From Pseudomonadota bacterium (GTDB lineage: Bacteria; Pseudomonadota; Alphaproteobacteria; Rhizobiales; Xanthobacteraceae), in assembly GCA_023404675.1 (NCBI GenBank), contig JAEYAW010000010.1, forward strand, positions 62,001 to 126,000: a stretch of DNA of 64,000 nucleotides. The letters run 5' to 3'. The position numbers and the translations under genes were made by a program. Of this stretch, positions 52,587 to 61,342 are shown one piece after another (position 1 is the first letter of the stretch; every line of letters starts with the position of its first letter). The notes under the pieces were generated by a model. The model saw only the letters and a program-made list of their open reading frames with translations. It did no database searches and was not told where the DNA came from.

Positions 52587-53434
52587 GCGGGGGCAGCGCG
52601 CCGCGCCGGATCGTGCTGTGCGCCGACGATTACGGCATCAGCCCCGGCGTCAACCGCGCCATCCGCGACCTGATCGTCCATGGCCGGCTCAGCGCAACAT
52701 CCGTCATGGCCGTTGGCCCCGCGATCGGCCGGAACGAAATCAGTGAGCTGCAAAAGGCCGCTCAAGATGGACGATGCGCCATCGGCCTGCATGTCACGCT
52801 GACCGCGCCGTTTCATCCGCTGACCATGCATTTCCTGCCGCAGGACGGCGGCGTGTTCTGGCCGTTGTCCCGCCTGTTGCGGGCCAGCTTTTCGCGCCGG
52901 ATCGACAGCGAGATCGTCGAGGCCGAGATCGCCGCACAGCTCGCCGCCTTCGCCGAGAAATTCGGCCGCATGCCCGACTATGTCGATGGCCATCAGCACG
53001 TGCAGATCTTCCCGCAGATCCGCGCGGCCTTCCTCGCCGCCGTCAAGCAGGCAGCCCCCCATGCCTGGGTGCGACAGTGCGGCCGCCCCACCGCGCAGGT
53101 GCGGCGTGGGGCCAATGCCAAAGCGCTGCTGCTGGACATGCTGTCGCGCGGCTTCCGCCGAAGCTGCGCCAAGCAGGGCCTGCGCTTCAATCCGGCCTTT
53201 TCCGGCGCGTACGATTTCGCGCGGCAGAGCGACTTCGGCGCGGCGCTGGCCGGCTTCCTCAACGGCCTGCCGGACCGGAGCCTCGTGATGTGCCATCCGG
53301 GATTTGTCGACGAAACGCTGATCGAACTCGATCCATTGACGCATCAGCGCGAGCGCGAATATGCCTTGCTGGCGAGCGATGCGTTTCCGCAACTGCTCGC
53401 CCGGCACGGCGTCGAGCTGGCGACGTCTCCGTAA
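52583..53434 (+). CDS. ChbG/HpnK/NaxD-family carbohydrate deacetylase
   Basis: A 283-residue YdjC-fold deacetylase. Metal and catalytic residues are visible in CADDYGIS (Asp15, Asp16), GLHVTL, VDGHQHVQIFP and MCHPGF. Family members deacetylate chitobiose (ChbG), act in hopanoid synthesis (HpnK) or, as NaxD in Francisella and LgmC in Bordetella, deacetylate polyprenyl-linked GalNAc before amino sugar is put on lipid A. Overlap with the upstream GT2 gene (ATGA) favours the NaxD-like role here. The final transferase (ArnT-like) is not in the window. Confidence 0.88.
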   Translation: MSGGSAPRRIVLCADDYGISPGVNRAIRDLIVHGRLSATSVMAVGPAIGRNEISELQKAAQDGRCAIGLHVTLTAPFHPLTMHFLPQDGGVFWPLSRLLRASFSRRIDSEIVEAEIAAQLAAFAEKFGRMPDYVDGHQHVQIFPQIRAAFLAAVKQAAPHAWVRQCGRPTAQVRRGANAKALLLDMLSRGFRRSCAKQGLRFNPAFSGAYDFARQSDFGAALAGFLNGLPDRSLVMCHPGFVDETLIELDPLTHQREREYALLASDAFPQLLARHGVELATSP

Positions 53435-53441
53435 AAGATCG

Positions 53442-54410
53442 TCATGCCGCAGCCTGCAGGCGGCCGCGCAGCAACGCCGTCACCGTCTGCAATGTCGGCA
53501 TCGCGTAACCGACCTTTGCCGCCAGCTCGAGCGGCGCATCGGCGATCGAATCCAGCTCCGGCTCGCGCCCCGCGCGCACGTCCTGCAGCATCGAGGTGGC
53601 GAACGGTCCGGCCTGATGCAGCACCGCGACCAGTTCCTCAAGCTCCGGATCGACCGGCCGCCCGACCCGCGCCGCGAGCCCGGCCACTTCCGTGGCGATG
53701 TCAGTGATGACCCGCGTGATGGCCCCGTCGCGGCCCATCTGTTCGAGCGTGGCGCCCGTCAGCGCCGAAACCACATTGGTCGCGGCATTGCGGATCAGCT
53801 TCCGCCACATCGCCTTGCGGATGTCAGGCTCCAGCGTCATGGCGATGCCGGCGCGGGCGAAGCCCTCGACCAGCGGCATCAGATCCGGCCTGCCGCCGAT
53901 GGCCCCGACGTTCAGTTCCTGCTGACCGCCAACCGACACCTCGCCCGTAGGCAGCATTGTGGCGCGGCTGTAGACCACGCAGCCGACGATCTGTTCGGCG
54001 CGGAACAGTGTCTTCAGCACGCCGCCCCGATCCGTGGCCTGAAGCGACAGCCCCTCCAGCGGCCCGCCCTCGCCCTGGAAGTACCACCACGGCAAACCAT
54101 TGATGGCGGGCATCAGCAGCGCATCGCGCCGGAGCACCGGCGCAAGCTGTGGCAGCAGGGCCGGCAGCGCTCCCGACTTGACCGCGACGATCACGAGATC
54201 GCGGTCGTCGAGATCGTCGACGCAGGCAACTCTTGGCCGAGACACGATCCGCTCGCCGCCCTCGTGCAGCACGAGACCATCGACCTCGATGGCGACCCGC
54301 CGCACGCCGCGCGCGACCACGCTCACATCGTGGCCATGCGTACCCAGCCGCACAGCGAGCGCCGTTCCGATGGCGCCCGCGCCGATGATGCCGACCCGAA
54401 GATGCTGCAC
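53442..54410 (-). CDS. 2-dehydropantoate 2-reductase family protein
   Basis: A 322-residue ApbA/PanE-type NADPH reductase: Rossmann GIIGAGAIGT at residues 7-16, the VKSGALPALLPQL segment and the helical C-terminal dimer domain (RKLIRNAATNVVSALTGATL). The known activity is reduction of ketopantoate to pantoate, but the family has many members in catabolic gene sets where the substrate is another ketoacid. It starts with GTG at 54410, two bases after the stop of the class II aldolase gene, in the same leftward run as the ABC transporter, which favours a catabolic role over pantothenate synthesis. Confidence 0.85.
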   Translation of the reverse strand: MQHLRVGIIGAGAIGTALAVRLGTHGHDVSVVARGVRRVAIEVDGLVLHEGGERIVSRPRVACVDDLDDRDLVIVAVKSGALPALLPQLAPVLRRDALLMPAINGLPWWYFQGEGGPLEGLSLQATDRGGVLKTLFRAEQIVGCVVYSRATMLPTGEVSVGGQQELNVGAIGGRPDLMPLVEGFARAGIAMTLEPDIRKAMWRKLIRNAATNVVSALTGATLEQMGRDGAITRVITDIATEVAGLAARVGRPVDPELEELVAVLHQAGPFATSMLQDVRAGREPELDSIADAPLELAAKVGYAMPTLQTVTALLRGRLQAAA

Positions 54411-54412
54411 GT

Positions 54413-55168
54413 TCAGAACGCCGGACCGCCCTGCGCCTTTTCCATGCGCCGCACGGCCGCATCGAAGAACAGACGCGCGAAGCTCGCCTCGCGGATCAGA
54501 TCCTGCGAACTGTCGACGCACTGCTTGCGGACAACGTCCGGCAGCGTGGTGTCCGGCCCCGGCACGGCGGCCGCCTGACACTGGATCTCACAGGCGCGCT
54601 GCACGGTCCACAGCAGCATGAACGCGCGCGGCACGTCCGGCGCGCCGACGGCAACGCCGTGGTTGCGCAGGATCAGCACGTCGCCCTTGCCGAGGCTCGC
54701 GATCATCCGCTCCCGCTCCTCCGGATAGAGCGTGATGCCCTCGAAAGTATGATAGCCGACGCGGCCGGTGAGCTGTGCACCGTAGAAGCTGTCGTGGCTC
54801 AAACCGCTCGCCTTCTGCGCCACGGCGGACATCACCGTGGTGTGCGCGTGCATCACGCAGTGCAGATCATCGCGCGCGGTGTGGATCGCGCCATGGAGCG
54901 CGAAGCCGGCCGGGTTCGGCTGATAGTTCGAGGTGCCGATCAGTTCGCCCGAGACATCGACTGTGAGCAGGTTGTCCGGCGTCACCTCGTTGTAGTTGAG
55001 GCCGAACGGATTGACGAGATAGCGGCGCTGCTCGCCGGGCAGCCGCACCGAGACATGATTGAAGATCATCTCGGTCCAGCCGAAGAAGTCGATCAGCCGA
55101 TAACACAGCGCGAGTTCCTTGCGCAGCTCCGGCTCGGTATGCGCGTTCAACGAAACATGGGCATTCAT
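54413..55168 (-). CDS. Class II aldolase/adducin family protein
   Basis: A 251-residue class II aldolase-fold protein. The zinc ligands are expected in MHAHTT (two His) and RNHGV, and the catalytic acid in FGWTEMIFNHVSVR. Family members cleave sugar phosphates or decarboxylate aromatic acids (for example dihydroxyphthalate decarboxylase). The start at 55168 (MNAHVSLNA) is chosen within a longer open frame. Placed between the transporter genes and the ketopantoate-reductase-like gene. Confidence 0.88.
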   Translation of the reverse strand: MNAHVSLNAHTEPELRKELALCYRLIDFFGWTEMIFNHVSVRLPGEQRRYLVNPFGLNYNEVTPDNLLTVDVSGELIGTSNYQPNPAGFALHGAIHTARDDLHCVMHAHTTVMSAVAQKASGLSHDSFYGAQLTGRVGYHTFEGITLYPEERERMIASLGKGDVLILRNHGVAVGAPDVPRAFMLLWTVQRACEIQCQAAAVPGPDTTLPDVVRKQCVDSSQDLIREASFARLFFDAAVRRMEKAQGGPAF

Positions 55169-55229
55169 GTTCGATCTCCTATGGTCGATTGACCCCAACC
55201 ACTTCCCCGGCGACCCGCGGTCGCCGAAT

Positions 55230-56003
55230 TCACGCCGGCTGCCCCGGCACCATCTCGGCCGCTTTCACGCCGAGATAACTGTTGATCACCTGAGGATTGT
55301 CGGCAACGTCGCTTGCTGGTCCTTCCAGCGCGAAGACCCCTGACTCCATGACATAGGCATAGTCGGCGATGCGCAGCGCCGCCTTGGCGTTCTGCTCGAC
55401 CAGCAGACACGACATGCCGCGATCGCGCAGCTCCGCCACCGTCTTGAGAATGTCGCGCGTGATCAGCGGCGCGAGACCAAGGCTCGGCTCGTCCAGCAAC
55501 AGAAGCTGCGGCTTCGACATCAGCGCGCGGCCCATGGCCAGCATCTGCCGTTCGCCGCCCGACAGCGTGCTCGCCGCCTGACGCCGGCGCTCGCGCAGCC
55601 GCGGCATCAGCGAGAAGACTTCCTCAAGCGTGGTCGCGATGTCGCGGTCGCCCTTCTGGACGCGCGAGAACGCGCCGAGCCGCAGATTGTCTTCCACGCT
55701 CATCGGGCCGAACAGCTCGCGGGTCTCGGGAATCAGCGTCACCCCGCGCCCGACCAGCCATTCGACCGACGGCTGATCCGCCATCGTCTCGCCGAAGAAC
55801 GACAGGCCGCCACGCACCGGCAGCAGGCCCATCAGCCCGCTCAGCAGCGTGGTCTTGCCCGCGCCGTTCGGCCCGATGATGGAGACGATCTGCCCGCGCC
55901 GGATGGTGAGGCTGACATCGTGCACAACATCGACGCGGCCATAGCCGATATTGATCCTGTCGGCGTGCAGCAGAACCTCGGCACTTGAGGAGACGTTCGT
56001 CAT
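55230..56003 (-). CDS. livF: Branched-chain-type ABC transporter ATP-binding protein LivF
   Basis: A 257-residue ATPase of the LivF class. Walker A GPNGAGKTT, signature STLSGGERQMLAMGRALM and Walker B LLLLDEP are intact, and the short LivF-type C-terminus is present. It pairs with the ATPase half of the fused permease next door. The stop-start junction with the fusion gene overlaps by one base at 56003, so translation is coupled. Confidence 0.94.
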   Translation of the reverse strand: MTNVSSSAEVLLHADRINIGYGRVDVVHDVSLTIRRGQIVSIIGPNGAGKTTLLSGLMGLLPVRGGLSFFGETMADQPSVEWLVGRGVTLIPETRELFGPMSVEDNLRLGAFSRVQKGDRDIATTLEEVFSLMPRLRERRRQAASTLSGGERQMLAMGRALMSKPQLLLLDEPSLGLAPLITRDILKTVAELRDRGMSCLLVEQNAKAALRIADYAYVMESGVFALEGPASDVADNPQVINSYLGVKAAEMVPGQPA

Positions 56004-58867
56004 TACTCGGCTCCTCCGAGATAGGCCTCGATCACGGCCGGATTGGCGCGGATATCGGCCGGCGCTCCCTCGGCAAGTTTCTCGCCGAACTGCATGACCA
56101 CAATACGGTCGGCGAGGTTCATGACGAAATCCATGTCGTGTTCGACAACGATCACGGTCATGCCCTCGGCCTTGAGCTGTCGCAGAAGACTGGCCAGTGC
56201 CTGCTTTTCAAGGTGACGCAGACCGGCCGCCGGCTCGTCCAGCAGCAGCAGGCACGGATCGGAGCACAGGGCGCGCGCGACTTCGAGCACGCGCTGCTGG
56301 CCGAGCGCGAGACTGCCCGCGTTCTGCAGCGCCAGCGCGCCGAGCCCCACCCGGTCGAGCTGGCGTTTGGCCTCCGCGATCAGCATCGCCTCCTTGCCGC
56401 GATCCAGACGCAGCGCCGAGGCCAGGAATGTCGTATGCAACCGCGCATGCGCGCCGAGCGCGACGTTCTCCAGCACCGTCATGTCCGGCAGGATTCGCAC
56501 GTGCTGGAAGGTGCGCCCCATCCCGCCCCACGACAGCGAGCGCGGGAAGTAGCTGCTCTCGTGTCCGAGAAAATGCACCGTTCCGCTGGTCGGGCGCTGC
56601 ACGCCGGAGATGACGTCGAACAGCGTGCTCTTGCCCGCGCCGTTCGGGCCGATCAGCGCCAGAATCTCGCCGGCCTTGGCGTCGAGGCTGATGTCCTTGT
56701 TGGCGGCGACGGCCCCGAAAATCTTGCTGACCCCGCGCACCGACAGCACCGTCTGCCCGGGCGCGGGCTTGTCGCGCACCGGCAGCGGCGCGGCGTCGGT
56801 GGCGAAGGTCCACGACTTCGGCAGCCGCATGCCGAACAGATCGATCAGCGCCGGCCAGATGCCCTGCGGCAGCCATTGCAGGACCACGATGGCGACAATG
56901 CCGAAGATGATGATCTCGAAATCGCCGTGCATGCCGACGATCAGCGGCAGGTTGGTCTGCAGCCACTGCTTGGCGAGCACGACGATGCCCGAGCCGACCA
57001 GCGCGCCGCCGATGCTCGCCGCGCCGCCGATCACGGCCATGAACAGGTATTCGATGCCGATGTTAAACGAGAACGGCGATGGATTGATGAAGCGCAGCAG
57101 GTGCGCATAGAACCACCCCGCCAGCGCCGCGAGCAGACAGGCGATCACGAAGGCCGCGATCTTCATCACCCACGTGTTCACGCCGAGGCTTTCGGCCATG
57201 ATGGTGCCGGACTTGAGCGCGCGGATCGCGCGACCGGGCCGGGAGTCGAGCAGGTTGCTCATCCCGAGTTGCAGCAGCAGCAACGCACCCCAGATGCCGA
57301 TGTAGAACGGCTTCGGTCCCTGAATCTGCCAGCCGCCGATTGACGGGCTCGGAATATCGGTCATCCCCGCCTGCCCGCCGGTGACTTCCAGGCCGCCGAA
57401 CAGGAAGTAGGCGACGATGGCGAGCGACAGCGTCGCCAGCGGAAGGTAGTGCCCCGACAGGCGCACGGTGATGAGCGAACCGAACAGCGCCAGCACGAGC
57501 GCGACGGCCAGCGCCAGCGGCAGCGTCAGCCAGGGCGACACGCCGTAGACGGAGGAAACATAACCGGTGATGTAGGCGCCGATCCCGACATAGGCCGCCT
57601 GCGCGAACGAGGTCAGGCCCGCGACCCCTGTCAGCAGAACGAGGCCGAGCACCGCGATGGCGGCGAGGCCGACATAGTTGAGCAGCGCGATCTCGTAGTC
57701 GGACAGCAGAACCGGAGCGAGAGCCACGGCCGCGAGAAACAGCACGCCCAGCGCGAGCTTGATCTTGCGGCGGCGCTGCAGAGCCTCCGGTGTCAGTTCG
57801 ACATGTCCGTGCAGCGGCTCGCCCGCTTCCGCCTCTTCCTCCTTGATGCCGTGCTGGCGCAGCGTACGCACCAGCAGGATCGGAATGATGAGGCTGAAAA
57901 CGATGACCTCCTTGAAGGTGCTGGCGAAGAACGAGGCATAGCTCTCCAGCAGGCCGACCGCCACCGCGCCCAGCGCCGTAACCGGATAGCTCGCAAGCCC
58001 GCCGAGCACCGCGCCGACAAAGCCCTTCAGGCCAAGCAGGAAGCCGGTGTCGTAAAGAATGGTCGTGGTTGACGAGATCAGCACGCCCGACAGGCCGCCG
58101 ATGAAGGCCGCCAGCAGGAACGACACACGGCCGGCCAGCGGCGTGGAGATGCCCATCAGCCGCGCGCCGGTGCGGTTGATGGCGACCGCCTGCATCGCCT
58201 TGCCGTAAAGCGTGTGCTGCGAGGCGAAATAAAGACCGGCGATGACGACGATGGTGATGCCGACGATCAGCAGCGTCTGCGCCGTCACGGGCACGCCCAT
58301 CACCGGAAACGTGTAGTCGATCAGCGGCGGCGAGCGCTGCCCGTCCGGACCGAAGATGAACAGGGCGATGCCGGTCATCACGAAATGCAGCGCCACCGAT
58401 ACGATCAGAAGGACCAGCGTCGAGGCATCGGCCAGCGGCTGATACACCAGCCGGTACAGCAGCGGCCCGGTGGCGCTGATGATGACGACCGCGATCAGCG
58501 CCCTGACGACAAGCGGCAGATCGAAGCCCGCCAAAACATAGGTGACGACCAGAACCGCAAGCGCCGGCGCGACGCTGCGCAAACTCCCCAGCAGCAGAGG
58601 CACGAACCGTTCGCGCCGCCCTCGCGACACCAGATCCACGACGATGTGAAGAACGATGAGCAATCCGAGCAGCGCGATGGTGCCGGGACGCTTGCCGTCC
58701 TGAAGCGCGACGAAGGTCAGCGCGCCGTAGGAAACGAACTCGCCCTGCGGCACGAACATAATGCGCGTGACGGAGAACAGAACGACGATGGCGACGGCGA
58801 GCAAGGCATAGACGACACCGTTGGCCAAACCATCCTGGCCGAGATAAAGCGCAACAACGGTGTTCAC
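56003..58867 (-). CDS. Fused LivH-LivM-LivG transporter protein
   Basis: A 954-residue fusion of both permeases and one ATPase of a branched-chain-type ABC transporter. Residues about 1-340 are LivH-like (LYGKAMQAVAINRTGARLMG); 365-690 are LivM-like (VGLAAIAVLGLVLLTGVAGL, LSGHYLPLATLSLAIVAYFL); about 705-954 are LivG with Walker A GPNGAGKST (740-748), signature LALGQQR (853-859, in place of LSYGQQR) and Walker B LLLLDEP (873-879). LivM-LivG fusions are known, but the triple fusion is unusual. Together with LivF and the binding protein it gives a complete importer. Such systems often take up aromatic acids and amides as well as amino acids, so the substrate is open. Confidence 0.94.
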   Translation of the reverse strand: MNTVVALYLGQDGLANGVVYALLAVAIVVLFSVTRIMFVPQGEFVSYGALTFVALQDGKRPGTIALLGLLIVLHIVVDLVSRGRRERFVPLLLGSLRSVAPALAVLVVTYVLAGFDLPLVVRALIAVVIISATGPLLYRLVYQPLADASTLVLLIVSVALHFVMTGIALFIFGPDGQRSPPLIDYTFPVMGVPVTAQTLLIVGITIVVIAGLYFASQHTLYGKAMQAVAINRTGARLMGISTPLAGRVSFLLAAFIGGLSGVLISSTTTILYDTGFLLGLKGFVGAVLGGLASYPVTALGAVAVGLLESYASFFASTFKEVIVFSLIIPILLVRTLRQHGIKEEEAEAGEPLHGHVELTPEALQRRRKIKLALGVLFLAAVALAPVLLSDYEIALLNYVGLAAIAVLGLVLLTGVAGLTSFAQAAYVGIGAYITGYVSSVYGVSPWLTLPLALAVALVLALFGSLITVRLSGHYLPLATLSLAIVAYFLFGGLEVTGGQAGMTDIPSPSIGGWQIQGPKPFYIGIWGALLLLQLGMSNLLDSRPGRAIRALKSGTIMAESLGVNTWVMKIAAFVIACLLAALAGWFYAHLLRFINPSPFSFNIGIEYLFMAVIGGAASIGGALVGSGIVVLAKQWLQTNLPLIVGMHGDFEIIIFGIVAIVVLQWLPQGIWPALIDLFGMRLPKSWTFATDAAPLPVRDKPAPGQTVLSVRGVSKIFGAVAANKDISLDAKAGEILALIGPNGAGKSTLFDVISGVQRPTSGTVHFLGHESSYFPRSLSWGGMGRTFQHVRILPDMTVLENVALGAHARLHTTFLASALRLDRGKEAMLIAEAKRQLDRVGLGALALQNAGSLALGQQRVLEVARALCSDPCLLLLDEPAAGLRHLEKQALASLLRQLKAEGMTVIVVEHDMDFVMNLADRIVVMQFGEKLAEGAPADIRANPAVIEAYLGGAE

Positions 58868-58960
58868 GTCAGACCTCCGACGACGCGCCCCATGGCGTCG
58901 TCATTATGCGCGAGAAGCGCGCTTCACATTTTATCGAGCGAAGAGAGAGAGAGAAGATGA

Positions 58961-58988
58961 GGGCGCGGCTTGCGATGCCGCCGCGCCC
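58961..58988 (-). terminator. GC hairpin after the binding protein gene
   Basis: Stem GGGCGCGGC / GCCGCGCCC (58961-58969 and 58980-58988) with a 10-base loop, between the binding protein and the transporter fusion. No T-run follows on the minus strand, so it may attenuate or stabilise mRNA rather than end it, which would give more binding protein than permease. A short GA repeat lies beside it at 58942-58955. Confidence 0.35.
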
Positions 58989-59012
58989 CCATAATTTCCA
59001 GCGGTTCCGGCG

Positions 59013-60170
59013 TTACTTCATCAGCAGCCAGTTGCCGTCCTTGACTGTCACGAGCACGATGCTGTTCTTGTCGAAGCCGCTGTGATCCTCCGGGGTCATG
59101 TTGTAGACGCCCTGCGCGCCGGTGAGATTCTTGACACCCTCGATGGCGTCGCGCAGCGCGGCCCGGAACTCCGGCGTGCCCGGCTTGGCCGTCTTCGCCG
59201 CGACCGGAACGGTCCGCTCCAAGATCAGGCCGGCATCCCATACATTGGCGCCGAAGGTGCCGGGAGCGGCGCCGTACATCTTCGTGTAGGCATCGATATA
59301 GGCCTGCCCGGACGCCTTGGACGGCACATCGTCACCGATCTGCGACTGGACCAGCATCGGGCTCGCGGCGAGGATGGTGCCCTCGACCTTCTTGCCGCCG
59401 ACCTTGATGAACTCCGGCGTCGCCGCGCCGTGTGTCTGATAGATCTTGCCCTTGTAGCCCTGATCGACCAGCGTCACCTCCGGCAGCACCGTCGTCGCTC
59501 CCGCCGCGCCGATCAGCACGGCATCCGGCGAGGCCGACATGATCTTCAGGCTCTGGCCCGAGACCGAGGTGTCGGCACGGCTGAAGCGCTCCTCGGCGAC
59601 AAGCTTGATGCCGGTGCCCTCGAGCGCCGACTTGAAGGCCTTGCCGAAGTTCTCGCCCAGCGGATCGTTGGTGCCGATGAAGGCGACCGTCTTGACGCCG
59701 GTCTTCTTCATGTTGCCGACCAGCGCATCCATCACCAGGTTGTCGTTCTGCGTGGTCTTGAACACCCACTTCTTCTTGTCATCCATGGGCAGGACGACCG
59801 CGGTGGTGCCGACAGGCGCCAGCATCACCGTCTTCGCGTCGGCGATGAACGGAAGCACCGCCATCGCATTCGGCGAGCCGGACGGGCCGATGATCGCATC
59901 GACCTTGTCCTCGATCAGAAATTTCTGAACGTTCTTGGTCGCCTGCGTCGGGTCGGAGTTATCGTCGATATAGATGTACTCGACATCCAGATCGCCGATC
60001 TTCTTGGGCAGCAGCGCCACGGTGTTCTTCTGCTGAATGCCGACCACGGAAATCGGCCCGGTGGACGAGGCGATCACCCCGACCTTGACCTGCGCGGACG
60101 CAGCGATCGCGGACGAGGCAAGCATTGCGGCCGCAATGACGGATTTAAGCATCAGGTTTCGCATGGGCAT
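59013..60170 (-). CDS. Periplasmic binding protein of the branched-chain-type ABC transporter
   Basis: A 385-residue type I periplasmic binding protein (LivJ/Leu-Ile-Val fold). A signal peptide ending in AASAQ (near residue 26) precedes VKVGVIASSTGPISVVGIQQ; IGTNDPLGENFGKAF and ASPDAVLIGAAGATT are typical lobe motifs. First gene of the leftward transporter operon. The close relatives I recall bind aromatic acids, amides or amino acids. The start could be Met3 (MRNLMLKS). Three repeats TGAGCCGAA lie upstream. Confidence 0.93.
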   Translation of the reverse strand: MPMRNLMLKSVIAAAMLASSAIAASAQVKVGVIASSTGPISVVGIQQKNTVALLPKKIGDLDVEYIYIDDNSDPTQATKNVQKFLIEDKVDAIIGPSGSPNAMAVLPFIADAKTVMLAPVGTTAVVLPMDDKKKWVFKTTQNDNLVMDALVGNMKKTGVKTVAFIGTNDPLGENFGKAFKSALEGTGIKLVAEERFSRADTSVSGQSLKIMSASPDAVLIGAAGATTVLPEVTLVDQGYKGKIYQTHGAATPEFIKVGGKKVEGTILAASPMLVQSQIGDDVPSKASGQAYIDAYTKMYGAAPGTFGANVWDAGLILERTVPVAAKTAKPGTPEFRAALRDAIEGVKNLTGAQGVYNMTPEDHSGFDKNSIVLVTVKDGNWLLMK

Positions 60171-60487
60171 CCCATTTTGCTGGCAGGACAGTGTTAATTC
60201 GGCTCAGTTTAGGGTTCGGCTCACTTCCACGATCCGCAAGGCTTTCGGCTCACCGGAAGCCCGGACCGCCCGCTCACGCCGATCGAACACACAGGTCGCA
60301 CGATGTTTGATCTTCTCTAATTAGTGAAATATTCCATGGAAAGATCAAGCATCTAAAATCGGCGCCGTGCCCATTTTAGTGCACCGCAAATGCCACTTTC
60401 GCAGCCATACATCGCCACATCCGAAGGCATCCGCACCGGGGCACCGGACAGGCAAGGCGATCGTAACCCTCCGTAGCGACAAAACTT
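60171..60487. promoter_or_regulatory. Upstream region of the binding protein gene with repeats
   Basis: 317 bases with no gene. It carries three direct copies of TTCGGCTCA (60198-60206, 60215-60223, 60244-60252), read as TGAGCCGAA on the transcribed strand, with centre spacings of 17 and 29 bases. Further upstream are an 8-base inverted repeat TTGATCTT (60307-60314) and AAGATCAA (60341-60348) and the palindrome CTAATTAG (60317-60324). The transporter promoter must lie here, and the repeats are the best candidates for regulator sites; the MarR gene lies just beyond. Confidence 0.6.
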
Positions 60488-60970
60488 TTACGGCGAGAGA
60501 TTATCGTAGATCTTCACGGACAACGTATTGAGCAGCTGCATCTCGGACTTGGTCAGCCCGCGCAGCGCCTCCTTGAACACGTAGTTCACCTTCTCCCGCA
60601 CGCTCTCCAGCCGCTCGAGCCCGCTATCGGTGATGAACACCTCGGTCGACCGCGCGTCAGAATCGGAAATCCGCGTCGTCGCAAGCCCTTCCGCCACCAT
60701 GCGATTGACGATCTTGGCCATGGTCGAAATACCGACCACTGCCTCGTCCGCAATCTGCGAGATCGTAACCGGCTTGCGTTCCGCCAGCAGCACCAGCACC
60801 CGCCAGCGAGGGACATCGATTCCAGCGGGCTTGAGCACTGCATTCATCCGCGCCGAATAACGCGAGAGCATGCGGACCACCTGATAAAATGGCGACCTGG
60901 CAACGAGATAACGACTGTCCTCTGATCTGATTCGACGCTTCAGACCATCGGAAACCTTGGTATTTGACAT
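60488..60970 (-). CDS. MarR family transcriptional regulator
   Basis: A 160-residue winged-helix regulator. The recognition part RWRVLVLLAERKPVTISQIA, DEAVVGISTMAKIVNRMVAE and the wing DSDARSTEVFITDSGLERLE fit MarR. MarR proteins usually bind a palindrome as dimers and are released by small phenolic ligands, which suits the divergent catabolic genes. AGGAAG lies 6 bases before the ATG. It is transcribed toward the transporter operon, away from the amidase. Confidence 0.92.
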   Translation of the reverse strand: MSNTKVSDGLKRRIRSEDSRYLVARSPFYQVVRMLSRYSARMNAVLKPAGIDVPRWRVLVLLAERKPVTISQIADEAVVGISTMAKIVNRMVAEGLATTRISDSDARSTEVFITDSGLERLESVREKVNYVFKEALRGLTKSEMQLLNTLSVKIYDNLSP

Positions 60971-61342
60971 TTCAACTTCCTGAAGTGCGCGCAGGCATCA
61001 GCGCTTCCCACCATGTATTCCGTATGCCTTGCAAAAAAAATTCCGCTTTCCAAGCCTCAATCGAACGCCGCGGCGCGAGCCACCGGCAAGCGACGCCGAG
61101 ACTCTATATTATAAATACGCCGGCAGCACCTGCATCACGACGGCTTCAGGTTGCACCAAGCCAAACCCGCACCCCGCGCCTGCCTCGATCATTCGCAGGG
61201 TGCCGCGCGCCCGGGCAGCAAAGCGCCCGATATTCAGGCGGAGAAGCTAGATTTTTCACTCGAAAATTCTAGTAATTCGTGTTTTGATCCTTTCCAGCCT
61301 GAGGCGGATCATGCATCGATTCTCCTCGCCGGAGAGTTCCCC
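60971..61342. promoter_or_regulatory. Divergent control region between marR and the amidase operon
   Basis: 372 bases without a gene. Notable elements are an AT-rich patch with -10-like TATATT/TATAAA (61105-61115), the imperfect inverted repeat CTAGATTTTT (61247-61256) and AAAATTCTAG (61263-61272) with one mismatch and a 6-base spacer, and a small hairpin TCTCC/GGAGA (61321-61335) that includes the amidase ribosome-binding site. The inverted repeat about 70 bases before the amidase is the best candidate operator for the MarR protein. Confidence 0.55.
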
